Made by a program: the position numbers and the translations under genes
Notes under the pieces: generated by a model
The model's input: the letters and a program-made list of their open reading frames with translations, nothing else
Database searches by the model: none
What the model was told of the DNA's origin: nothing
Assembly: GCA_018814245.1 (NCBI GenBank)
Contig: JAHIZN010000156.1
Coordinates: 1 to 9,453, forward strand
DNA: 9,453 nt
Reading direction: 5' to 3'
Origin: a bacterium
GTDB lineage: Bacteria > UBA9089 > CG2-30-40-21
Shown: positions 1-6,500 of the stretch, one piece after another
Position numbering within the stretch: position 1 is the stretch's first letter
Layout: every line of letters starts with the position of its first letter

Positions 1-53
1 ATTTTGTGAAAATAGGCTAACCTGTGCAAGTAGAAAACACCACTTGTTGGCAG

Positions 54-178
54 AGAAAGAATCACAAAGGGTGTAATTCCTTAAGACTATAGCCTCATGT
101 CAGGTTCTTCTATTTGCAATCACCTGAATTAATCGTCAATTATTTTCCCTATAGATTACACCCTTTGTGGTTCTTTCT
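54..178. repeat. Imperfect long inverted repeat upstream of xseA
   Basis: Arms 54-77 and 155-178 are reverse complements over 24 bp with one mismatch (G-T type); the core CACAAAGGGTGTAAT is repeated as its complement ATTACACCCTTTGTG. Further complementary pieces lie inside: CTATAG at 87-92 and 149-154, and TCAGGT (100-105) with ACCTGA (122-127). Together these could fold into one branched hairpin. The right arm can be read in the xseA frame, but that reading does not resemble the XseA N-terminus, so the element is taken as non-coding. It could be a MITE-like remnant or a transcribed hairpin. No U-tract follows, so it is not a standard terminator. Confidence 0.6.
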
Positions 179-251
179 TCTTTCGTTACAAAGGGCTACC
201 CATTTGAGGCAAAAAAGAGCCGTTCTGCGGTTAATAATCACAGAGGAAATT

Positions 252-1487
252 GTGAATAATCCTTACATCTATACTATTTCAGAGATTACTTCCAAAATCA
301 AACTTATCTTAGAGGGAAACCTGCATAACATTCGGGTAATGGGAGAAATTTCCAACTTAGTTATCCCTGCCTCAGGACATGTATACCTTACACTCAAGGA
401 TAACTATTCGCAGATAAAGATGGTTATTTTTCGGAGTAAGGCAAATCTTTTAAGATTTAATCTTCAAGATGGGTTGATGATTATTGCTCATGGAGAAATA
501 AGTGTTTATGAAAAAAGAGGCGAATATCAACTCATTGCTGACCACATTGAGCCTGCCGGATATGGTGAATTATACCTTGCCTTTGAACAACTAAAGGAGC
601 AATTAAGGATTGAAGGGCTTTTTAGTGAAGCACATAAAAAGCCTCTGCCCATGGTGCCTAATCGAATTGGAATTATTACCTCCCCTACTGGTGCTGCTGT
701 CCAGGATATATTAAACATAATTACCAGAAGGTTTTCAAACATAGAGATACTCATTTATCCAGTCATGGTTCAAGGCGAGACAGCCCCCTCTGATATTGCC
801 AATGCTATCTCTCAAATGAATAGATTGCCGGATACCCTGTTGCCTGATGTCCTTATTGTAGGACGGGGAGGCGGATCAATAGAAGATCTATGGGCATTTA
901 ATGATGAAAGGGTAGCAAGAGCCATATTTGATTCAGATATTCCTATAATATCTGCCGTAGGGCATGAATGTGATTTTACTATAGCTGACTTTGTTGCAGA
1001 CCTGCGGGCACCAACCCCATCAGCGGCTGCAGAATTAGTAGTAAAAAATAAGAGAGAACTTGTAGAAAGAATAGAGGTATTATCTATCCGTCTGAGACAT
1101 GCCATCCAAAAAGATCTTGACCTCATTGCTCATAGGCTAAAAAGACTCAAGGAATCTTCTGCCCTTTTGCGTGCTGATTATACAGTACTTCAATATCAGC
1201 AACGGGTTGATGAGATAACCCTTGCCTTATCTCTGTCCGTATCCAATCTTACAAAATTGACCCTTGCCAGACTCGAAACCATTACCGGCAAACTCAATAC
1301 CCTAAACCCATCAGCCATACTTTCAAGAGGTTATAGCATTACCTTTAAGCTCCCGGAGGAAACCGTCATAAATAATGCCAATCAGGTAAAAAAGGAAGAC
1401 AGGATACGGATACATCTGCATAAGGGGGAGGTAATTGCTGAGATACGAGATATTGGCGAGGAGTGTACTCAAATAAATCAGGTTTGA
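252..1487 (+). CDS. xseA: Exodeoxyribonuclease VII large subunit
   Basis: Catalytic large subunit of exonuclease VII, a cytoplasmic, metal-independent nuclease that degrades single-stranded DNA from both ends in repair and recombination; it normally works with several copies of the small subunit XseB. The frame is open from 114, but I choose the GTG at 252: AGAGG lies 5 bases upstream and the OB-fold begins at once (PYIYTISEI). The resulting 411 residues fall in the family's usual range. Residues about 5-100 form the nucleic-acid-binding OB-fold. The nuclease domain follows, with GIITSPTGAAVQDI, the diagnostic GRGGGSIEDLWAFNDE (204-219), then SAVGHECDFT including His238 and Asp241, and RAPTPSAAAE. 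A helical, coiled-coil-like segment and the usual C-terminal LSRGYSI strand region complete the protein. No xseB lies downstream, so the small subunit must be elsewhere. Everything expected of a functional enzyme is visible. Confidence 0.96.
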   Translation: MNNPYIYTISEITSKIKLILEGNLHNIRVMGEISNLVIPASGHVYLTLKDNYSQIKMVIFRSKANLLRFNLQDGLMIIAHGEISVYEKRGEYQLIADHIEPAGYGELYLAFEQLKEQLRIEGLFSEAHKKPLPMVPNRIGIITSPTGAAVQDILNIITRRFSNIEILIYPVMVQGETAPSDIANAISQMNRLPDTLLPDVLIVGRGGGSIEDLWAFNDERVARAIFDSDIPIISAVGHECDFTIADFVADLRAPTPSAAAELVVKNKRELVERIEVLSIRLRHAIQKDLDLIAHRLKRLKESSALLRADYTVLQYQQRVDEITLALSLSVSNLTKLTLARLETITGKLNTLNPSAILSRGYSITFKLPEETVINNANQVKKEDRIRIHLHKGEVIAEIRDIGEECTQINQV

Positions 1488-1544
1488 TTTTCTGGTGACA
1501 GGATATTTTTAGGCTTTGCTTCACTTCACTGTCTTTTTCTTATC

Positions 1545-1781
1545 TTATGCGGACACTAACTCGCGAGATAGTAATGGTTCATAGTACAATATCATGATCT
1601 GGTCAGGACTCAAGCCTATTGATGCATATGTATGCCCATCACTATAACTAAATTCAACCTCAAAAGCATTGCCATTCGCAAGAATTTCTACCACGGTGCC
1701 AACTTGCCCATACCACAAGTTGTGTTCAGGTAGGTCGACAGTTAATGCCACCACATCAAGTAATTTGATAGAATCCTTCAT
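1545..1781 (-). CDS. DUF4926 family protein
   Basis: A 78-residue soluble protein recognised as DUF4926 by the pattern LLDVVALTVDLPE, GQVGTVVEIL (residues 25-34) and AFEVEF (39-44). The Gly-rich turn between beta strands is reminiscent of small SH3/KOW-like barrels, though this fold is inferred. No catalytic motif, membrane segment or signal peptide is visible. The ATG at 1781 is preceded on the minus strand by GAGGTGAT, a good ribosome-binding site. It starts 21 bp after the end of the DUF6883 gene, so the two are probably co-transcribed. From memory, DUF4926 genes often sit beside DUF6883 genes, which suggests a functional pair, possibly toxin-antitoxin or effector-immunity-like; this is not established. 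It is convergent with xseA, with 57 bp between the stops. The reading frame is intact although its partner is broken. Confidence 0.8.
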   Translation of the reverse strand: MKDSIKLLDVVALTVDLPEHNLWYGQVGTVVEILANGNAFEVEFSYSDGHTYASIGLSPDQIMILYYEPLLSRELVSA

Positions 1782-1802
1782 GTCATCACCTCACTATTTT
1801 TT

Positions 1803-2136
1803 TTATAGCGGATAGCAACTGGTTAATCTCGGATATGGCACATCAGTTTCAATAATCCACGCGCTACGAATCACTGCCCTTTTGCCTTTCCATTCTAATG
1901 TAAAATCAACTTGATATCGTTGTCCATAGCTGTCTTTCAAGCCTAATTCAGCATCATATTCTTTTACCACTTGCAGGAGAATATCATGCAAGGCTTCAGC
2001 ATCATCAGCAGTTATATCCAATGCGGAATGAACATGCGAGCCTTATGTTTACCAGTTCTATGTGTTGTGTTGAGGCTATAATCACGCAATTTTTTAATAT
2101 CTGCTACAGCGTGATTGCATTTGGTATTTTTATCAC
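1803..2136 (-). pseudogene. DUF6883 family gene with two frameshifts
   Basis: Three consecutive pieces of one DUF6883-like protein lie in successive frames. The start is a probable GTG at 2136-2134, preceded by AGAGG, reading MIKIPNA to about 2116. A second frame gives HAVADIKKLRDYSLN and TGKHKARMF (2113 to about 2027). A third frame, 2024-1803, gives ALDITADDAEAL, YGQRYQVDF and RSAWII, ending PRLTSCYPL. Adding one base near 2115 and one near 2027 restores a continuous protein of about 111 residues, the usual family length as I remember it. The second repair would give F-I-S-A-L, matching the family's F-x-S-A-L. Both losses can be explained by shortening of a short A or T run, so either true gene decay or sequencing/assembly indels is possible. 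A TTG-started fragment (2021-1803, 72 residues) could still be translated. Its partner is the downstream DUF4926 gene. Biochemical function is unknown. Confidence 0.8.
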
Positions 2137-2233
2137 ATTGCCTCTAATTGTGTTTGCAATAGCTATCAGCTGACAAGCTCCCAATTTGCTGACTTAAATT
2201 GAAGAAAATTATGATTTTATCTGAAGCAGCACA

Positions 2234-2707
2234 CTACAATTCCAGCCTTGCATGCGGTATCCTTGCCTTAGTTGGTGTAATAATCAATGGGCATGGAAGT
2301 CTACGACTAATCTCATGAGCAACCTTTTCTGTACAGCTTCCCATCATATACCTCTCAACAGTACTCTTTCCTGTTGACCCCATAACTAATAACATGATAT
2401 CATTATCCTCATTAGCTGCCTCTACAATCTCATGGGGTGGATTTCCGAATCTGATTAATGGATTAACCCGCACACCCTCTTCTTCGCCATAAACACAGAT
2501 AGACTTCAAGGATTCCGTAGCATTCTTCTCCAATTCCTCACGCAGGTTATTGTTAAGCATACCTGTCCATTCAGCATAGATAGCATCATTAATTACCTGC
2601 AGGACGACAATTTCCATCTCCATCTTTTTAGCCAGACAAATAGCATAAGTAATAGCATCCCATGCTGCGGAAGAGTTGTCTGTTGCTACCAAGATCTTTT
2701 TCACCAT
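2234..2707 (-). CDS. Universal stress protein (UspA family, ATP-binding type)
   Basis: A 157-residue single-domain cytoplasmic Usp protein with the Rossmann-like alpha/beta fold that normally dimerises. The N-terminal strand KKILVATDNS carries the conserved Asp10 near the nucleotide site. The glycine signature G110-x2-G113-x9-G123-S124 (GSTGKSTV...MMGS) fits the G-2x-G-9x-G(S/T) motif of ATP-binding members such as MJ0577, and the closing strand is LPCPLIITP (137-145). Length is typical. Such proteins act in stress survival through ATP-dependent signalling or chaperone-like roles; the specific stress cannot be read from sequence. The ATG at 2707 has a near-perfect AAGGAGG ribosome-binding site six bases upstream, and a consensus promoter lies at 2784-2756, so strong expression is expected. 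The broken DUF6883 gene begins about 97 bases downstream on the same strand with no clear terminator between, so transcription may continue through it and DUF4926. Confidence 0.95.
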   Translation of the reverse strand: MVKKILVATDNSSAAWDAITYAICLAKKMEMEIVVLQVINDAIYAEWTGMLNNNLREELEKNATESLKSICVYGEEEGVRVNPLIRFGNPPHEIVEAANEDNDIMLLVMGSTGKSTVERYMMGSCTEKVAHEISRRLPCPLIITPTKARIPHARLEL

Positions 2708-2755
2708 ATCATACCTCCTTCGTATAATACTAAAATTTTAATTGTTCAACTATAT

Positions 2756-2784
2756 AATATACCATTTATTATATCTTATGTCAA
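2756..2784 (-). promoter_or_regulatory. Sigma70-type promoter of the universal stress protein gene
   Basis: On the minus strand TTGACA (2784-2779) is followed by a 17-base spacer and TATATT (2761-2756). The -35 is a perfect consensus and the spacing is optimal. The expected start near 2749 leaves a leader of about 40 bases before the ATG at 2707, containing the AAGGAGG ribosome-binding site. Confidence 0.8.
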
Positions 2785-2826
2785 TATTAATTTTCATTAA
2801 AGCATTCGGTAGGGTAAAAATGATTA

Positions 2827-2847
2827 GGACAGGGATAAGCCCTGTCC
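2827..2847. repeat. Perfect GC-rich hairpin
   Basis: GGACAGGG (2827-2834) and CCCTGTCC (2840-2847) form a perfect 8-bp stem with the 5-base loop ATAAG. No T-run follows on either strand, so it is more likely a dispersed REP-like unit than an intrinsic terminator. Its right arm leads into CCCTGC, a hexamer that recurs at the ends of the other hairpins in this spacer. Confidence 0.75.
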
Positions 2848-3047
2848 CTGCGAATGCAGCTTATCCTTACCCACATCTTTGGAGGACAGAATTCTGACGG
2901 AAAATGCTGCAAAATAACAGAAACATGTATCACAAAATGATTAACAATTCAACAATTCATTAATTCAGCAATTGTCAATTGTTGAATTGTTGAATTACTG
3001 AATTAATGGTGGTTGGACTTGTGGGTAAGGATAAGACAAATGCAGGG
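2846..3047. repeat. Nested ~200-bp inverted repeat with AT-rich centre
   Basis: CTTATCCTTACCCAC (2860-2874) is a perfect 15-bp reverse complement of 3021-3035. Outside it CCCTGC (2846-2851) pairs with GCAGGG (3042-3047) across an 8/6-base internal loop. The enclosed 146 bases contain the AT-rich palindromic array at 2941-3006. The structure suggests a small non-autonomous element or a stacked set of palindromic repeats. No flanking target duplication was identified. Confidence 0.6.
2941..3006. repeat. 8-bp-period tandem array with its inverted copy
   Basis: Positions 2941-2972 read as four 8-base units (TTAACAAT, TCAACAAT, TCATTAAT, TCAGCAAT). After the two bases TG, 2975-3006 reads as four units of the opposite sense (TCAATTGT, TGAATTGT, TGAATTAC, TGAATTAA). 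The halves can pair in several registers: 2946-2959 with 2983-2996 (14 bp perfect) or 2959-2968 with 2998-3007 (10 bp perfect). Such multi-register pairing fits slippage-driven growth. Confidence 0.75.
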
Positions 3048-3079
3048 GATGACAGAGGTGCTGTCTCCCCTGTCTCTGC
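3041..3079. repeat. Hairpin repeat, copy 1
   Basis: AGGGGATGACAG (3044-3055) pairs with CTGTCTCCCCT (3061-3071) over 11 bp with one bulged T and the loop AGGTG. The whole 39-bp unit aligns with 3149-3184, sharing TGCAGGG at the start, CAGAGGTGCT and CTCC in the middle, and GTC-x-CTGC at the end. Confidence 0.7.
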
Positions 3080-3088
3080 CACCAATAA

Positions 3089-3105
3089 GCGACCACAAGG
3101 GTCGC
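3089..3105. repeat. Small perfect hairpin
   Basis: GCGACC (3089-3094) and GGTCGC (3100-3105) form a 6-bp stem with loop ACAAG. It is followed directly by GCAGCTAC (3104-3111), which is the reverse complement of GTAGCTGC at 3144-3151, so this hairpin is part of a larger foldable region between the two hairpin-repeat copies. Confidence 0.6.
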
Positions 3106-3148
3106 AGCTACAAAGATTCCCACACACAATAATCGATCACACCGTAGC

Positions 3149-3184
3149 TGCAGGGTGCCAGAGGTGCTACCTCCTTGTCCCTGC
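3149..3184. repeat. Hairpin repeat, copy 2
   Basis: A 36-bp unit related to 3041-3079 in direct orientation, 108 bp away. GCAGGG (3150-3155) pairs with CCCTGC (3179-3184), and inside it GAGGT (3161-3165) pairs with ACCTC (3169-3173) around a 3-base loop. The sequence between paired segments has diverged from copy 1 while an overall dyad is kept, which suggests the folded form is what is repeated. Confidence 0.65.
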
Positions 3185-3359
3185 TTAACGGACACACACA
3201 AGGAGGGAGCCTTTCTGGCAGGAATGTCCCTACAAATTGTTATGCGTCAAATTAAGGTTGACACGACACTAATTACATCCACTCAATCCGATTCGTTAGA
3301 TTCGATTACCTCAATCGCATTAATTATCTATTTTTGAACAACGCAAGTATTTTTATTTG

Positions 3360-3388
3360 TTGACAATCAATTTATGGTATGATAAAAT
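3360..3388 (+). promoter_or_regulatory. Promoter of the propeller/FN3 gene
   Basis: TTGACA (3360-3365), a 17-base spacer and TAAAAT (3383-3388) form a near-consensus sigma70-type promoter. TG-x immediately before the -10 (TGA at 3380-3382) makes it an extended -10. The expected start is near 3395, giving a leader of about 72 bases before the ATG at 3467. Confidence 0.8.
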
Positions 3389-3394
3389 ATCATA

Positions 3395-3431
3395 TGTCAG
3401 ATTGTCAGATATTGGCACAAGACATGTCTTG
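3395..3431 (+). promoter_or_regulatory. Candidate operator or leader element: tandem repeat plus palindrome
   Basis: TGTCAGAT occurs twice back to back (3395-3402, 3403-3410) exactly where transcription should begin, and a perfect 14-bp palindrome CAAGACATGTCTTG lies at 3418-3431. Either could bind a regulator, and the palindrome could form a small hairpin in the transcript. No known operator or riboswitch is recognised, so a regulatory role is inference from position and symmetry. Confidence 0.45.
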
Positions 3432-3466
3432 CTGCTACAGGTCTTTATTGCGGAGAATTCCTTTAT

Positions 3467-3568
3467 ATGACCATTAATGCTTACAATAATAAAATACGAT
3501 TTGTCAAGGTTTGTACTGTCATTGTTGTATATTTGTCGTTATCATCCTTAAATCTTTATGCAGCAGCA
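3467..3568 (+). other. Signal peptide of the propeller/FN3 protein
   Basis: Residues 1-14 carry Lys9, Arg11 and Lys14, followed by a hydrophobic core (VCTVIVVYLSLSSL) and a small-residue cleavage region LYAAA ending near residue 34, before the polar SDTRQ. This is a classic Sec/SPase I signal. Cys16 is inside the hydrophobic core and not in a lipobox, so a lipoprotein is unlikely. Confidence 0.85.
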
Positions 3569-6500
3569 TCTGATACAAGGCAAATACAAGGAGTCAACAC
3601 ATCTGGCAAGGGTATCGACTCTATTAATTCGCCGATAAAAACATCATCATGGCCATGTCTTCAACAAGATGTACAGCATACAGGTAATAGTACCCTTTCC
3701 GGACCTGATGCCTTGCCTGTAGTAAAGTGGCGTAAGCATGTACATGGATACATAAGCGGACAGCCTATCATTGATCAATCTGGTAAGGTTTATTTTGGCA
3801 GTACAGAAGGAATCTTCTTTGCTATTAAGCCGGATGGCAGCGAGTCTTTTGTAAATCTTGACAGCGGTGTGGACTCTACCTGTGCGATTGGTCAATCCGG
3901 AGTGATTTATGTCTTGTGTAAGAATGGCAGCCTTTGTGCATTAGACAAGGAAACACTACGAATTAAATGGAAATATTCTACCAATATCCCTTGTTTATGG
4001 GCATCCCCTGCTGTTTCCCCTGATGAAATAATATACTTCGGCGCAGATGATGGTAATCTATATGCCATAGACAAAGATGGTAAGCTGCTCTGGAATGTTT
4101 CTCTTGGCAGTTCTATTCAGTCAACGCCGGCTATCGATAAATCAGGGATAATCTATGTTTCCTCAACCCTTGGCAGTTTATATGCCGTAACCCCTGATGG
4201 TAAGATAAAATGGGAAAAAATGCTTCGTGTCTCACCATTTTCTTCCCCATGTATTTCTCCGGATAACGGAAATATATACATTACTACCACTAATAATGCC
4301 CTCGCAGCTATTGCACCAGATGGCAACATAAATATCATTGAGGTGAATGCCTCTATCTATTCCTTACCTGCCTTTGGTCATAATCAGGAGATATACCTGG
4401 GGACAGAGGAGGGGCTTTGTATCATTACCTCAAAAGGAATCCAACAAGTTCCCACTGGGGACATCTTTCGCTGTCATCCGATAGTTGACGCAAAGGGTGT
4501 GATTTTCGTTGCCTCCCGTTCTGGAAACATCTACGCTGTCCTTCCTGACGGTAAGATAAAGTGGCGTTATCAGGTTGGGACAACACCATGTCCAATATCG
4601 CTTGGTCCGGGTGATACACTCTATATTGGGGACAGAAAGGGTGATGTTTATGGGCTTGTCAGCACCCATAAAGCTTTACCACAAAAGAATATTAAACTGC
4701 CTGACAACCCCAAAGACCTTCAAACTTCCTTGAAAGGGCTTGAAAATACCCTTTTCTGGAAGGATGCAGGAGACAGGGAGAATGGTTTTATTGTCGAAAG
4801 AAAAACCCCAAACAGGGATTATGCAGAGATACGCAGGGTAGATAAAAATATTACCACCTTTAAGGATACAGACTTGATCCCGACCATGGATTATTCTTAT
4901 AGGATCTGTGCCTATAATGCCGGCGGTATCTCTAAGTACAGCAATGAAGCCATCATTACAACACCACAGATACCACCATCTTCACCCTTGAACCTTAAGG
5001 TAAATATTCAGGGAGGTACGCAAACAAATCTTTCGTGGCAAGATACATCATCTAATGAATCTGGCTTTCTGGTAGAACGGCTGTGGGTAGCACCTATGGC
5101 AATTACCGGCGGCACATACACAGAGTTATGCAGGCTTGCACAAAACACAAAAGAATATCAGGACAACAATCTTTTGTCTGATACAGATTATTCTTATCGG
5201 ATTTATGCCTATAATGAGGCAGGGCTTTCAGGATATTCCAATGAGGCTAAGGTTCATACGCCACAGCTTCCGCCCTCTTCCCCTGACCAGCTTACCCTGG
5301 AAAGATTTGACAGGCATGAGGTAACTATATCATGGAATGATAACTCTCCAAATGAACAAGGTTTTATTCTTGAAAAAAGGATGGACAAGGGGACATTTAC
5401 AGCTGTATCTACCTTAAAGCCGGACTCTTTACAATTTACAGACAAACAGATTAAGCTGAACAACAGGTATTACTATCGGGTGTGCAGCTATAACACTGTC
5501 GGCAGATCAGAATACAGCAATATCCTTGAGATTAATACAGTGCCAAATCTGCCTGTCCTGCCTACTGATTTTAAGGCAGCCTTTGTATCTGCCAAGTGTG
5601 TCTTGTTGGCATGGATGGATAATTCTACTAATGAAAACGGCTTTAAGATAGTCAAGGCAGTCAAGGGTCAAAAGGAGTACAAGCTTGTTTGTACCCTTGA
5701 GCCAAATATAACGACCTATGAAGATATGCGGGTGATACCAGGAACAACATATCTTTACCGCATAGTTTCCTTTAATAGCTTTGGCAGGACAGAATATACC
5801 AAGCCTATAATCATCACTATTCCATCAGCTCCCCCATCCAAACCAGAGGATGTATCAGCCTTGCTTGTTGAGCCAACACGGGTAAAAATTACATGGAGAA
5901 ATACATCTGTGAGCAAGACAAGTGTTTCATTCAAGATACAAAGAAAAGATCCGGATAAACAAGGGTTTGCAACCATTGCTGTAGTTGGGTCAGACAATAT
6001 TCATTATACTGATACAAACCTTTTGCCTGATACCAGCTATTCATACAAGATAGCTGCCTGTAACAAAAGCGGAGAAGCAGCATCTGATGCAATCAATATT
6101 AAAACATCAAGGGCACTGCCTCAACCACCATCCGGGCTAAAAATTACTAATGTTTCTCAAACATCTGTCTGCATCTCATGGATTAGAAGTGGTAATGAGT
6201 CGGGTTTCAGGCTGGAAAGAAGAAAGGGAAATACCCCTTATATCGAGATTGCCACAATGGGTTCAAGGATAACAAGCTATGAAGATACGGATGTAATCCC
6301 AAACACCATTTATTTTTATCGGGTTTGTGCCTATAATTTAGGTGGAGATTCCAAATACTCTTCAGAGATACAGTCGACAACAAAGGATATACAGCCATTT
6401 TTCCCCTCAAGACTCAAGGCTTTGATAGGGGAAAATGGTATTGATCTTTCATGGCAAGATAATTCAGCAAATGAAAATGGGTTCAGGATTGAACGAAAGC

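Larger units (their letters stand above)
2785..3340. other. Long non-coding spacer rich in dyad repeats
   Basis: Between the divergent usp and propeller/FN3 promoters there is no convincing gene. The short open frames here run through palindromes, show no family resemblance and have no good ribosome-binding site. The stretch is a mosaic of hairpins and inverted repeats described separately (2827-2847, 2846-3047, 2941-3006, 3041-3079, 3089-3105, 3149-3184). No tRNA-like T-arm, CRISPR-type regular array or recognisable riboswitch was seen. After 3185 the sequence holds only a small hairpin (CGATT 3303-3307 with AATCG 3313-3317) and a tandem-like GATTCG pair. Confidence 0.7.

Noticed and set aside
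812..1126. Antisense open frame of 104 codons within xseA
   Set aside because: It mirrors the conserved GRGGGS/PTPSAAAE region of xseA and is a shadow frame.
1497..1533. Possible bidirectional terminator between the convergent xseA and DUF4926 genes (GACAG 1497-1501, CTGTC 1529-1533, then a T-run)
   Set aside because: The stem is only 5 bp with a 27-base loop, too weak to call a terminator.
2161..2179. Palindrome around TCAGCTGA (2166-2173) flanked by AGCT on both sides, between usp and the DUF6883 gene
   Set aside because: It is short and lacks a T-run, so it is neither a clear terminator nor a recognised operator.
2941..3006. CRISPR-like array
   Set aside because: The units are 8 bp with no spacers, and no cas genes are present.
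3257..3262. Extra TTGACA upstream of the propeller/FN3 gene
   Set aside because: No acceptable -10 lies 16-18 bases downstream, while the TTGACA at 3360 has one.
2995..3337. Short open frames on both strands in the repeat-rich spacer
   Set aside because: They are built from palindromic repeats, overlap one another on both strands and have no convincing start signals.
3391..3466. Riboswitch in the leader of the propeller/FN3 gene
   Set aside because: The leader is only about 72 bases and shows no consensus of a known class such as the GEMM-type c-di-GMP switch.
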